DNA from: Neptunicella plasticusilytica
GTDB taxonomy: Bacteria > Pseudomonadota > Gammaproteobacteria > Enterobacterales > Alteromonadaceae
NCBI RefSeq assembly: GCF_047922965.1
Contig: NZ_CP150481.1
Span: forward strand, 3,906,001 to 3,970,000
DNA: 64,000 nt
Direction: 5' to 3'
Position 1 is the stretch's first letter; the number at the start of each line of letters is the position of its first letter. Position numbers and translations under genes: made by a program. Under the pieces are notes generated by a model. That model searched no databases and was not told the origin of the DNA. It worked only from the letters and a program-made list of their open reading frames with translations. Below, in pieces: positions 1-8,773 of this stretch.

Positions 1-516
1 AAAGCCCAATATCAGGAGTTATCTGATATCAACATCGGCCATGCTCATTTCGCCCTGCGTCTGGCACTACGCGAATTCGATCTGCTAATAAAAAACGGTA
101 TGGACAAGCAAGAATTCGACGCCACCAAAACCTTTTTGCGCAGCTACATTAAACTCTATGCACAAAGCGCCGAGCAGCAACTGGGTTGGTTAATGGATTC
201 GCATTTTTATGGCCGTGATAACTATCTGGCTGCGATGGATAAACTGCTGGCCAAAACCACCCTTGAACAGGTGAATACTGCTATCCGCAAGTATTGGCAG
301 ACCGACAATCTGTTCGTCACCATCGTCACCGATAAAAGCGAAGCCCAGCCGCTGGCAGATAGCCTGTTAAATAACACGCCATCACCGATGACCTATTCCA
401 ATCTGGTTAAATCCGGTTTGCCGCAAGAAGTATTAGCGGAGGATGCTGAAATTGCCCGTTACCCACTGAATGTGAAAAAGGTTACCCTGGTGCCCTCGGC
501 CGATACCTTCCAATAA
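1..516 (+). CDS. M16 (insulinase-like) peptidase, C-terminal part; 5' end outside window
   Basis: The reading frame is open from base 1, so the gene is cut by the window edge; the ATG at 100 is only an internal Met. The visible 171 residues look like the last, non-catalytic domain of a zinc M16 peptidase: helical segments (RLALREFDLL, FLRSYIKLYA), then VTIVTDKSEAQPLADSLL, which is typical of the end of M16 C-terminal domains. The HxxEH zinc site would lie upstream and cannot be seen. Such proteins usually degrade peptides in the periplasm. The gene ends in a strong terminator-like hairpin. Family assignment is fairly sure; the substrate is unknown. Confidence 0.75.
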   Translation, partial: KAQYQELSDINIGHAHFALRLALREFDLLIKNGMDKQEFDATKTFLRSYIKLYAQSAEQQLGWLMDSHFYGRDNYLAAMDKLLAKTTLEQVNTAIRKYWQTDNLFVTIVTDKSEAQPLADSLLNNTPSPMTYSNLVKSGLPQEVLAEDAEIARYPLNVKKVTLVPSADTFQ

Positions 517-533
517 CCCGTTGTAGTTAACTA

Positions 534-574
534 AAAAAGCCGATAGAGGAAAGACCTTGTATCGGCTTTTTATT
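534..574. terminator. Bidirectional hairpin terminator between converging genes
   Basis: A perfect 12-bp stem (AAAAAGCCGATA at 534-545 pairing with TATCGGCTTTTT at 560-571) has A and T tracts on both sides. It lies between the stop of the M16 peptidase and the stop of the minus-strand gene, so it can end transcription from both directions. Confidence 0.85.
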
Positions 575-591
575 GCTGCAGCAACAGAATG

Positions 592-1233
592 TTAATTCAG
601 CATGGTTTTCAGTTGTTCGGCGAAGTCGATAAACCGCTGTTTGACTGTACGCTTCATCTTGACGCTGGTACTGGCCAGAATACATCGGCCTTCAATAATG
701 ACTGTAGGGGCGGCCGGATCGCTTTTTCCGTCCAGTGTAGTATCAGTACTGCCTAGCACATTGGAGGTACGGAGTATGACATTGACGTTATCGGGCACAT
801 AAATGGTGTCATCTGACAGGACGCTTAACAAGTTGATACGCACAGTTGGGTGAGTGAATCTGGCTTGGGTCAAATCAATCACCATATTACCCAGCAAACT
901 GAAACATTTCAGCTCTTTGGGTACATCCCAAATACCGCCACGCTTGTTACTACTGAGGATATTGGTGATTTGCTCCTGTTCAACGGTGTCACCTGGGGTA
1001 TAACGGGCAGAAAAGGTTTCGTTTTTTGTTTCGGTATAGGACTCATCTACCGTTAACGTCAAATCTTCCACCTGGACGGCTAATGTTTGATGGTCATCAC
1101 TTTGATTGGCAATATCCAGCCGCCGTTCAAATGCTTCCAGTGAGATTTGTCCATGACTGTAATTCATAATCAATTGATCGATGACTTCTTCACGCAATTT
1201 TTCTATGGGTCTGTCGGTTAATTTAACGGCCAT
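592..1233 (-). CDS. DUF1707 / LiaF-like C-terminal domain protein
   Basis: The N-terminal part (LREEVIDQLIMNYSHGQISLEAFERRLD) is a DUF1707/SHOCT-like short helical motif. The C-terminal half, with a beta-rich run ending in VIIEGRCILASTSVKM, resembles the LiaF cell-envelope stress domain. The frame is open upstream to 1326, but I chose the ATG at 1233 because AGGGAA lies about 7 bases before it and the domain starts just after; the upstream stretch would add an unlikely 31-residue hydrophobic leader. The protein is about 213 residues with no obvious membrane segment. A role in envelope-stress sensing is inferred from family only. Confidence 0.7.
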   Translation of the reverse strand: MAVKLTDRPIEKLREEVIDQLIMNYSHGQISLEAFERRLDIANQSDDHQTLAVQVEDLTLTVDESYTETKNETFSARYTPGDTVEQEQITNILSSNKRGGIWDVPKELKCFSLLGNMVIDLTQARFTHPTVRINLLSVLSDDTIYVPDNVNVILRTSNVLGSTDTTLDGKSDPAAPTVIIEGRCILASTSVKMKRTVKQRFIDFAEQLKTMLN

Positions 1234-1464
1234 ATGGGTTCCCTGCAATGTGGTTGACCAGCATAAGTTGAGTAGGACATTTGAAGCAATCCATATACCA
1301 AAATAAAAAACCTTAAATAACAGCAAGTTATAAATTTAATCTTTGCCTGCGACGGTGAATAACACCAATTATTAGCGAATTATACGAATTACTGCCATTT
1401 AAAGGTAAACTAGCGCGCTTAATCATTACAGATAAATTATCTTGCAAAATATAGAGTAACCAAT

Positions 1465-2163
1465 ATGAAAATCGGAATTCTGGGCGCCATGGATCAGGAA
1501 GTCGCCCTGCTGCAATCCACCCTGGACAACATCAGCATCAGCCATTGGGCGCATTTAACCTTCTTTTCTGGCACTTTACATAATGTTGAAGTGGTAGTGG
1601 TGAAGTGCGGTATCGGTAAAGTAGCCGCCTCAGTTGCTACCACCGTGATGATTGATCGTTTTGCTCCTGATTATGTAGTGAATACCGGCTCTGCAGGTGG
1701 CTTTGATGCCGATCTGAATATTGGTGATGTGGTCGTCGCCTCGGCGGTGCAACATCATGACGTGGATGTGACCCATTTTGGTTATGAACGAGGACAGGTT
1801 TATGGCATGCCAGCCATTTTTCCCTGTGATGACAAGTTGATTCAGGCGGCGGAGCAGGCAGCACATGAAGTGGCGCACGTAAAAACCAAACGCGGGCTAA
1901 TCTGCACCGGCGATTCCTTTATCGGTTGTGATGATGCTGTTGCAAGGTTACGCGGCTTATTTCCCGACATGCACGCAGTTGAAATGGAAGGGGCCGCTAT
2001 CGGACAAACCTGCTTTATGCTCGACACGCCTTTTGTGGTGATCCGTTCGTTATCAGATATTGCCGGTAAAACTTCCAGTATGTCCTTTACCCAATATATT
2101 GAAATCGCCGCTAAACACTCGGCTGAGCTGGTTATGGGCATGATTGCAATACTGGCTAAATGA
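1465..2163 (+). CDS. mtnN: 5'-methylthioadenosine/S-adenosylhomocysteine nucleosidase
   Basis: This 232-residue enzyme hydrolyses methylthioadenosine and S-adenosylhomocysteine to adenine plus the thioribose or ribosylhomocysteine product. The N-terminus MKIGILGAMDQE carries the catalytic Glu12. The substrate-binding AVEMEG motif and RSLSDIAG (catalytic Asp) are in the expected places, and the length matches the family. Its stop overlaps the start of cobD by four bases (ATGA), so the two are translationally coupled. ahcY lies 1.9 kb downstream, giving the cell two routes for SAH removal. Confidence 0.95.
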   Translation: MKIGILGAMDQEVALLQSTLDNISISHWAHLTFFSGTLHNVEVVVVKCGIGKVAASVATTVMIDRFAPDYVVNTGSAGGFDADLNIGDVVVASAVQHHDVDVTHFGYERGQVYGMPAIFPCDDKLIQAAEQAAHEVAHVKTKRGLICTGDSFIGCDDAVARLRGLFPDMHAVEMEGAAIGQTCFMLDTPFVVIRSLSDIAGKTSSMSFTQYIEIAAKHSAELVMGMIAILAK

Positions 2164-3113
2164 CCGAAACGTTATTTGCCCCGCAACTGCAACCCGTTTG
2201 GGTGTTGCTAATAGCAATACTGGTTGAGCGGCTTTGGGCCTGGCCGGATAGATATCATCCGCTGGGCTTTGTGCGTTTAATCGCCAAACAAATGGCGGCC
2301 AAAGTTAATCATAATGATAACAACGCCTTTCAACAGAAAATTGCCGGTGCATTGGCCCCTACTGTTCTGTTGCTGCCTTTTATTATTGGCGCCACAATAC
2401 TGATCCAACTGGCTGAATTTCCGTTGTTTTTTGACGGATTACTGTTGTTGGTGGCATTACAATTCAAACCTGTAACGGATAGAGTTCGCAGAGTGTCCAA
2501 CGCGCTGGAGCGAAACAAAAAAGCCTTGGCTCGCGACATCTTGCAATACTTGTGTCTGCGCGAAACCCAGCAACTGTCCGTCATCGGTATCAGCAAGGCC
2601 GCTATCGAAACCTTATTGCTGCGTTATTGCTATCAATATGTGGCGGTGATGTTCTGGTTTTTGGCTCTTGGTGGAGTCGGCGCCATCAGCTACCGGCTGG
2701 TTTACGAATTCAGTCTGCACTGGAACACCAAACTGGAACGCTACCGCCACTTTGGTACGCCAGTCGCGCGACTAAGCCAGTTTCTATACTGGTTGCCTGC
2801 CAGAATCATGATTGCAGGCCTGATGTTAAGTGAGAACATCAGCGGATCATTCCGCGCATTGCGCCAACGTAAAAACCGCAATACCCATACCGCCATCCTG
2901 GCTGCCTGTGGCGGTGGATTGAAAGTCCAGTTAAGTGGTCCGGTGATGTATCGCGGTCAAAAATATCGATATGCCAAACTGGGCGCCAGTCGATTACCCG
3001 AAACTCAGGATATTCGCCGTAGTCTTAATGCACTAGATAAAACACTGGCTATTTTGTTAGTGTTCAGTTTACTAATCGCCGCGATGCTGTATGGATTAAG
3101 GAAGTTACTATGA
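2160..3113 (+). CDS. cobD: CobD/CbiB family adenosylcobinamide-phosphate synthase (integral membrane)
   Basis: The 317-residue protein has several hydrophobic segments (about 60-90, 160-180 and 295-312) and the CobD/CbiB-type segment ERLWAWPDRYHPLGF near the N-terminus. The family joins cobyric acid to aminopropanol (or its phosphate) in cobalamin synthesis at the inner membrane. It overlaps mtnN and btuF by four bases on each side, so the three form a tight operon. No other corrin-ring gene is visible, so the likely context is cobinamide salvage rather than de novo synthesis. That pathway role is inference. Confidence 0.85.
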   Translation: MTETLFAPQLQPVWVLLIAILVERLWAWPDRYHPLGFVRLIAKQMAAKVNHNDNNAFQQKIAGALAPTVLLLPFIIGATILIQLAEFPLFFDGLLLLVALQFKPVTDRVRRVSNALERNKKALARDILQYLCLRETQQLSVIGISKAAIETLLLRYCYQYVAVMFWFLALGGVGAISYRLVYEFSLHWNTKLERYRHFGTPVARLSQFLYWLPARIMIAGLMLSENISGSFRALRQRKNRNTHTAILAACGGGLKVQLSGPVMYRGQKYRYAKLGASRLPETQDIRRSLNALDKTLAILLVFSLLIAAMLYGLRKLL

Positions 3114-3907
3114 GGTACTTGGCGCTGTTTTTACTGCTTAGCCATGTCAGTTGGGCAAAACCGCAAAAGATTATCAGTTTATCTCCTCATCTAACCGAAC
3201 TGGTTTATGCGCTCAACAGCGGCGATAAACTGCTTGCTATCAGTGATTTCAGCGATTATCCCGCCGAAGCAGCCAAGCTGCCTTCTGTTGCCAGCCATCT
3301 GGGAGTCGATTTTGAAGCCATCATGCGTCTGCAGCCGGATCTGATTCTGGCGTGGCGCGGTGGAAACAAACCACAAGATTTGAATCGACTGGAAAGTCTC
3401 GGTTTTAGCCTGTTTTACTCTCATCCGGAAAAGCCTGCCGATATTGCCATCGAGATCATGCAACTCGGTAAGCGATTAGGCCAAATGGACATCGCCAAAC
3501 AACTTAGCCAACAATACTCTCATCAACTCGAGCAGATAAAACAACGTTACGCCGCACAATCCAGACTTAGCGTTTTCTACTATATGTGGCCCAAACCTTT
3601 AATGACCATTGGCCAGGGTGCGTGGGCCAATCATTTGCTGGACTACTGTTCGGCCGACAATATCTTTGCCGACGTCTCTGCCGCCTACCCGGAAGTCGGT
3701 ATAGAAGCGGTTGTCGAGCGCCAGCCTGAAGTGATTATCGCCGCGCAAAAAGCCGCTCCGGCCGAAGTGCAGCAATTTTGGCAAAGCTGGACGCCGTTGA
3801 TCCACAAGCATAAAGTGAAAGTAGTGCAGGTTAACCCGGATTTGCTCCATCGTTTTACCCCTCGCTTAGTAGAGGGTCTCAATACATTGTGCGAGAAAAT
3901 TCGCTAA
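3110..3907 (+). CDS. btuF: Vitamin B12 ABC transporter periplasmic binding protein
   Basis: A short signal peptide (MRYLALFLLLSHVSWA) is followed by a class III periplasmic binding fold: KIISLSPHLTELVYAL near the start, the lobe-linking helix in the middle, and conserved VASHLGVDFEAI. The 265-residue length fits BtuF. It binds cobalamin or cobinamide and hands it to BtuCD in the inner membrane; btuC and btuD are not in the window. It overlaps cobD by four bases (ATGA). Some heme- or siderophore-binding homologues look alike, but the cobD neighbour favours a corrinoid. Confidence 0.85.
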   Translation: MRYLALFLLLSHVSWAKPQKIISLSPHLTELVYALNSGDKLLAISDFSDYPAEAAKLPSVASHLGVDFEAIMRLQPDLILAWRGGNKPQDLNRLESLGFSLFYSHPEKPADIAIEIMQLGKRLGQMDIAKQLSQQYSHQLEQIKQRYAAQSRLSVFYYMWPKPLMTIGQGAWANHLLDYCSADNIFADVSAAYPEVGIEAVVERQPEVIIAAQKAAPAEVQQFWQSWTPLIHKHKVKVVQVNPDLLHRFTPRLVEGLNTLCEKIR

Positions 3908-4038
3908 CGATTTATGTTACTCAGCTTGATATCAGCATGGATCAATCTGAACGGTTGTTTTATGCTGCTCTTCCAAACTAATGAACATCTAATCGCTTCC
4001 GATAATCTTTTAATATTCATTAATCAAAGGTCGTAACT

Positions 4039-5430
4039 ATGACAGCAACCAACACCACACTAAGCAACAACGACTACAAAGTCGCCAATATGGAATTGGC
4101 AGCATGGGGCCGCAAAGAACTGACCATTGCCGAAAGCGAGATGCCTGCACTAATGGCGATCCGTGCCAAGTACCGCAATCAACAACCGCTGGCTGGTGCC
4201 AATATCCTTGGCTGCATTCATATGACTATTCAAACCGGCGTGTTGATTGAAACCCTGGTCGATCTGGGTGCCAACGTACGCTGGTCATCCTGTAATATTT
4301 TTTCCACCCAGGATCATGCTGCCGCAGCCATAGTCGCGGCAGGCGTACCGGTTTATGCCTGGAAAGGTGAGACTGAAGAAGAATATGAATGGTGTCTGGA
4401 GCAGACAATTCTCAAAGACGGTCAACCCTGGCAAGCCAATATGGTGCTGGATGACGGTGGTGATTTAACCGCCATGTTGCATGAAAAATATCCGCAAGTA
4501 CTGGAGAATGTGCATGGGATCACCGAAGAAACCACCACAGGTGTGCATCGTCTGGAAGAAATGCTACGCGACGGCAGTTTGAAAGTCCCGGCTATTAACG
4601 TGAACGACGCCGTCACCAAATCCAAAAACGATAACAAATACGGCTGCCGCCACAGTTTGAACGATGCCATCAAGCGCGCCACCGATCATTTGCTGGCGGG
4701 TAAAAAAGCGCTGGTGGTGGGCTATGGCGATGTAGGTAAAGGCTCTTCCCAATCGTTACGCCAGGAAGGCATGATTGTCAAAGTCAGCGAGATTGATCCC
4801 ATCTGTGCCATGCAAGCCTGTATGGACGGTTTTGAAGTTGTATCACCTTATAATTTTGGCAATAACACCGGCAAACTGGAGGATATCAATTCCGATCTGT
4901 TAGCCAACACCGATCTGATTGTCACCACCACAGGTAATTCCAATGTGTGTGACGCCAATATGCTGCGTTCGCTCAAACCGGGTGCGGTTGTGTGTAATAT
5001 CGGTCACTTCGACAACGAGATCGATACCGCCTTTATGCGTAAAAACTGGCGATGGGATGAAATCAAACCGCAGGTCCATAAAATTTACCGCAGTGAGCTG
5101 GAGGCCGATCACTTATTACTGCTTTCTGAAGGCCGTCTGGTGAATTTGGGCAATGCCACTGGTCATCCATCGCGCATTATGGACGGATCTTTCGCTAATC
5201 AGGTATTGGCGCAAATTCATTTGTTCAAACAAGGTTTTGCCAATATGAGTCCGGAACAACAGCAAGCGGCCATGACAGTCGAAGTATTACCTAAACAACT
5301 GGATGAAGAAGTCGCTCGCTATATGGTGCAAGGTTTTGGTGGCGTGATTACCAAACTCACCGAAGCACAGGCTAAATATATTAATGTGGATGTTAATGGC
5401 CCGTTTAAATCAGACTTGTATCGTTACTAA
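4039..5430 (+). CDS. ahcY: Adenosylhomocysteinase
   Basis: This 463-residue enzyme splits S-adenosylhomocysteine into adenosine and homocysteine with tightly bound NAD. The Rossmann motif VVGYGDVGKGS is clear, as are MELAAWGRKE at the N-terminus and the C-terminal GPFKSDLYRY that reaches into the neighbouring subunit. AAAGG lies upstream of the ATG. It is a single transcription unit: 131 bases separate it from btuF and a strong terminator follows. With metE nearby, it closes the methyl cycle by supplying homocysteine. I found no recognisable SAH riboswitch in the leader. Confidence 0.96.
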   Translation: MTATNTTLSNNDYKVANMELAAWGRKELTIAESEMPALMAIRAKYRNQQPLAGANILGCIHMTIQTGVLIETLVDLGANVRWSSCNIFSTQDHAAAAIVAAGVPVYAWKGETEEEYEWCLEQTILKDGQPWQANMVLDDGGDLTAMLHEKYPQVLENVHGITEETTTGVHRLEEMLRDGSLKVPAINVNDAVTKSKNDNKYGCRHSLNDAIKRATDHLLAGKKALVVGYGDVGKGSSQSLRQEGMIVKVSEIDPICAMQACMDGFEVVSPYNFGNNTGKLEDINSDLLANTDLIVTTTGNSNVCDANMLRSLKPGAVVCNIGHFDNEIDTAFMRKNWRWDEIKPQVHKIYRSELEADHLLLLSEGRLVNLGNATGHPSRIMDGSFANQVLAQIHLFKQGFANMSPEQQQAAMTVEVLPKQLDEEVARYMVQGFGGVITKLTEAQAKYINVDVNGPFKSDLYRY

Positions 5431-5453
5431 CATCTTACTTACATTCGTAAACT

Positions 5454-5482
5454 AAACAGGATGCTTCGGCATCCTGTTTTAT
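5454..5482 (+). terminator. Rho-independent terminator of ahcY
   Basis: An 11-bp perfect stem (AAACAGGATGC / GCATCCTGTTT) closes on a TTCG tetraloop and is followed by a T-rich run, 23 bases after the ahcY stop. Confidence 0.92.
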
Positions 5483-5563
5483 TGTTACTTTAATAATCAC
5501 CACATAGCCTTGACACTGATAACAGGTTAAAATTACGCCGTTTTCCGTTTCTGGAGTGTTCTG

Positions 5564-5947
5564 GTGAGAGCCATCTGTTTTTTACTGTTATCTGTTGTGT
5601 GTTTTTCCACACTTGCTGCGACACCTCTTATTTCACAACAAGCATTATTGACCAGCGATGACAATGAACGTTTAATCCTAGATGTACGCAGTCAGCAAGA
5701 ATTTGCACAAGGTCATGTTCCGGGCGCCATTAATATTCCGCATACTGACCTTGCCAATCAAATTGATAAATTAACACCTTATCAAGACAAGACCATTGTG
5801 CTTTATTGTCGCTCTGGTCGTCGTGCAGAAATAGCGGCGGACACCCTAACTAAATTAGAGTTCAAGCATCTGTTACATCTAGAAGGCGATATGCAGGGCT
5901 GGATAGCCAATCAGCGCGCTGTTGAAAAGCAGGAAATTGAAAACTAA
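5564..5947 (+). CDS. Periplasmic rhodanese-domain protein
   Basis: A signal peptide (MRAICFLLLSVVCFSTLAA) precedes a single rhodanese domain with LDVRSQQEFAQGHVPGAINIP and the active-site loop LYCRSGRRAE, with the catalytic Cys at about residue 82. The start is GTG, supported by GGAG eight bases upstream. The 127-residue protein probably handles sulfane sulfur or redox chemistry in the periplasm; the substrate is not known. It is the first gene of a compact run, its TAA overlapping the next ATG (TAATG). Confidence 0.85.
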   Translation: MRAICFLLLSVVCFSTLAATPLISQQALLTSDDNERLILDVRSQQEFAQGHVPGAINIPHTDLANQIDKLTPYQDKTIVLYCRSGRRAEIAADTLTKLEFKHLLHLEGDMQGWIANQRAVEKQEIEN

Positions 5948-6369
5948 TGCCAAACACCTATACCGATCGTGATAAATACGGCAAATATTCGATAGAGATA
6001 GAAAACCGAATCCTGATGGTAACGGTGAGCGGTGCCTTGGGTAAAGGCTTAACCAATAAATATACTCAAAATCTCTACGCAGCCGTTGAGCAACTGGAAG
6101 ACAAGCCCTGGGCTTATCTGGCTAATGCATTGCAGTTTGAAGCCCTGACCAACGACGGATTAAATTATCTAACTGAATCTTTTCAGTACTGTATGCAGCA
6201 TAATTGTGTGGCTGATGCTTATTGCATGACGTCCAGCCTGGCGATAAACCAGGCCGATCGTATCAGACGTCAATTTGGCGCCAAGGACGATATTCAACAA
6301 CGTCTGTTTAGCGAGGTAAATTCAGCTAAAGTGTTTCTTAACCAGTATCTGGAACAACTAAAAAAATGA
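5947..6369 (+). CDS. Hypothetical protein, possibly a STAS/SpoIIAA-like fold
   Basis: I do not recognise this 140-residue soluble protein. It alternates beta strands and helices (YSIEIENRILMVTVSG, then amphipathic helices to the C-terminus), which recalls small SpoIIAA/STAS-like proteins, but no diagnostic motif is visible. It has Cys residues in YCMQHNCVADAYCM. It overlaps the rhodanese gene by one base and the DUF2721 gene by four, so it is translated together with both. Gene reality is well supported by spacing; function is unknown. Confidence 0.7.
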   Translation: MPNTYTDRDKYGKYSIEIENRILMVTVSGALGKGLTNKYTQNLYAAVEQLEDKPWAYLANALQFEALTNDGLNYLTESFQYCMQHNCVADAYCMTSSLAINQADRIRRQFGAKDDIQQRLFSEVNSAKVFLNQYLEQLKK

Positions 6370-6764
6370 TAATCACCCTGACCACACCGGCGATTTTATT
6401 TCCTGCCATATCCTTGTTGCTATTGGCTTACACCAATCGCTTTGTGACTTTGGCCAGCATTATCCGCACTTTTGATTCAAGCGAAGTCAGTGAAAGCGCG
6501 CAAAAACAGATTGCCAATTTACGTAAACGCATTCAATTAATTAAACGCATGCAGGAAGCGGGCGCAGCCAGCTTTTTTCTGTGCGTATTGGCCATGTTGG
6601 CGATCTATTCCGAATACCAGCAATTAGGCAGCTGGATTTTTGCCGGTTCGCTGGTATTACTGCTGTATTCACTGTGGATGTCAGTATGGGAAATTCGTAT
6701 CTCCGTCGAAGCATTAGATGTGCACCTACAGGAATACAACCTGCCCTATAAGAAGCGTAAATGA
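6366..6764 (+). CDS. DUF2721 family membrane protein
   Basis: The 132-residue protein has an N-terminal hydrophobic segment (TPAILFPAISLLLLAYTNRF), a charged middle helix (IANLRKRIQLIKRMQEAG) and two further hydrophobic segments near residues 72-110, which is the usual DUF2721 layout. The family has no assigned function. It overlaps its neighbours on both sides by four bases and so belongs to the rhodanese-to-GNAT operon. Confidence 0.8.
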   Translation: MIITLTTPAILFPAISLLLLAYTNRFVTLASIIRTFDSSEVSESAQKQIANLRKRIQLIKRMQEAGAASFFLCVLAMLAIYSEYQQLGSWIFAGSLVLLLYSLWMSVWEIRISVEALDVHLQEYNLPYKKRK

Positions 6765-7339
6765 TTCACATTGACTATCAACAACTTAGCCCACAGCATT
6801 TCGATGCGGTTATTCAGCTCGGTAATGACGTACATGGCGATAACTACCTTGATCAGGCTGCAATACAACGTATTTACCAACTGGGTTTGAAAGACAATAT
6901 CAACGCCAGTTGGGTAGCAATGGATCAGGATAAACTGGTGGGCTTTCGCCTGACTATTGCCGCGGGGAACTGGCAGCCGGATAAATGGTGTAGCCCCGAA
7001 TTATGGCCAACTTCAATCGACAAAACCTGCTATTTCAAATGCAATACGGTTAACCCCGACTATCAGGGCAGTGGCATTGGCTCGGCGATGTTGAAACGTT
7101 CGGTTGAATCAGCCCGGCAACAAGGTGCGCAAGCCGGTTTAGCCCATATCTGGCTGGCCAGCCCCGGTAACAGCGCCTTTAAATACTTTTCCAAATGCGG
7201 CGGTAAACTGATTAAGGAACATCCGGGTAAATGGCTGGAAAACTGTATTTATGATGGTTATGTCTGTCCTATCTGTGGCACTGACTGCGACTGTGTGGCG
7301 GCTGAAATGCTGCTGCCTTTTAATGACACGTCCTTTTAG
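6761..7339 (+). CDS. GNAT-family N-acetyltransferase with C-terminal cysteine cluster
   Basis: The acetyl-CoA loop region VNPDYQGSGIGSAML (Q/RxxGxG) identifies a GNAT fold within 192 residues. After the GNAT domain there is a tail with four close cysteines (CPICGTDCDC, Cys169, 172, 176 and 178) that could bind zinc or another metal; this tail is not part of the standard fold. The gene overlaps DUF2721 by four bases and is 12 bases from the FAD oxidoreductase. Substrate unknown. Confidence 0.8.
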   Translation: MIHIDYQQLSPQHFDAVIQLGNDVHGDNYLDQAAIQRIYQLGLKDNINASWVAMDQDKLVGFRLTIAAGNWQPDKWCSPELWPTSIDKTCYFKCNTVNPDYQGSGIGSAMLKRSVESARQQGAQAGLAHIWLASPGNSAFKYFSKCGGKLIKEHPGKWLENCIYDGYVCPICGTDCDCVAAEMLLPFNDTSF

Positions 7340-7351
7340 CAATCAAACACA

Positions 7352-8689
7352 ATGTACGACCCCTTAATCGATACCAGCCCCGGCCAGAATGTGCCTTATC
7401 CTGATTCGTATTGGGCCAGCGGTGTTAAGCCAACCAGTTATCCCCAAGCCGAAGGCGAAATCAATACTGATGTTGCCATTATCGGTGGCGGCTATACCGG
7501 ATTATCCTGCGCCTATCATTTAGCTAGGCAAGGTGTACAAGTCACCTTGCTGGAAGCCAATCAAGTCGGTTGGGGATGCAGTGGCCGTAATGGTGGTTTT
7601 GTACTCAATGGCACGGGGCGTTTATCTTTTCCACAAATGCAGCAAAAATGGGGTGAACAGACTGCCAGATTAATTTACGCAGAATATCGCAGTGCCATTG
7701 ATAAAGTCGCCGAGTTGGTCGAGCTGGGCAATATTAAGTGCGATAAACAATCCGGTGGCTATCTTAAAGTGGCGCACCGATCCAAACTGGTTAGCGGATT
7801 AGAGCAGCAAGCCGAGTTAATGCGCAACAGCTTTGACGATCCGGTGCAATTTATTGATCGCCCGCAATTGCAACAGCAATATATGAAAAGTGAGCAAGCT
7901 TACGGAGGTTTGTTGTTCCCGTATTGTTTTGGCGTACATCCGTTAAAAATGGCGCAAGGCTATGCTGCACTGGCCCACAACACCGGCGCACAGTTGCATC
8001 AAGGTTCACCGGTCATTAACTGGCAAAAACAACAGGATAAACAAGTACTGCATACCCCTTCGGCTCATGTTCGCGCTAATAAAGTGGTGATTGCCAGTAA
8101 TGGTTATACGTTAAATAAATTTCATCCCGAGATAGACAGCCGTCACTTCCCGGTGTTGTCCAGCATTATCGTCACCGAGCCATTAACGGCACAGCAATTA
8201 ACCGACTGTGGATTAAGGCCGGGATTAATGGTGATGGATACCCGTTCGCTTAAGTATTATTACCGTTTACTGCCGGATAATCGCATTTTGTTCGGTGGGC
8301 GTGGCGCTATTTACGGTAAACAAGCCAACCATCCTGTGTATAAAAAGCGTCTTTTGACTGCACTTAAGCAAAGTTTTCCACAGCTGGATGCACTTAGAGC
8401 TGAATATTTCTGGAGTGGCTGGGTTAGTGTATCGTTGGATGACTATCCACGTATTGCCCAGGCCGAATCGGATAGCAAGGTGTTTTACGCAATGGGCTAT
8501 TGCGGTTCAGGTGTGTCTTTTGCCAGCCAGGCCGGATACCGCTTGGCACAACGGGTAATGGGCGAAAATAACTTGCCGGGCTTACCGTTTTTTAGCACGC
8601 CACTTAAAAAATTCCCCTTCTCGCCTTTTCGCCGTCTGGGTCTGGCAGCCTTTTACCACTGGGGCCGCTTTAAGGATGAATGGCTGTAA
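7352..8689 (+). CDS. FAD-dependent DAO-family oxidoreductase (PuuB/gamma-glutamylputrescine-oxidase-like)
   Basis: The 445-residue flavoprotein has a dinucleotide-binding motif IIGGGYTGLSCAYHLA at about 43-58 and the CSGRNGGF flavin motif at 77-84, as in the DAO family members PuuB and OrdL. Near the C-terminus, YCGSGVSFASQAG is the second FAD contact. Such enzymes oxidise secondary or primary amines to release H2O2 or feed electrons onward. No putrescine-pathway partner is visible, so the amine substrate is open. It is probably the last gene of the rhodanese operon, 12 bases after the GNAT gene. Confidence 0.85.
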   Translation: MYDPLIDTSPGQNVPYPDSYWASGVKPTSYPQAEGEINTDVAIIGGGYTGLSCAYHLARQGVQVTLLEANQVGWGCSGRNGGFVLNGTGRLSFPQMQQKWGEQTARLIYAEYRSAIDKVAELVELGNIKCDKQSGGYLKVAHRSKLVSGLEQQAELMRNSFDDPVQFIDRPQLQQQYMKSEQAYGGLLFPYCFGVHPLKMAQGYAALAHNTGAQLHQGSPVINWQKQQDKQVLHTPSAHVRANKVVIASNGYTLNKFHPEIDSRHFPVLSSIIVTEPLTAQQLTDCGLRPGLMVMDTRSLKYYYRLLPDNRILFGGRGAIYGKQANHPVYKKRLLTALKQSFPQLDALRAEYFWSGWVSVSLDDYPRIAQAESDSKVFYAMGYCGSGVSFASQAGYRLAQRVMGENNLPGLPFFSTPLKKFPFSPFRRLGLAAFYHWGRFKDEWL

Positions 8690-8773
8690 ATTGTGCAATA
8701 TTTGTACTTATTGCTAAAAACGCTCTATCTTTGAATATCGCTGTTAAAATCAGTTTTTCAAGGAAAGACCCAA

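Noticed and set aside
1327..1464. Cobalamin riboswitch for the mtnN-cobD-btuF operon
   Set aside because: The leader is only about 140 bases and lacks a recognisable B12-box; cobD and btuF start inside the preceding genes.
3908..4038. SAH riboswitch before ahcY
   Set aside because: The gap is short enough to read by eye and I found no conserved SAH-aptamer core or fitting helices.
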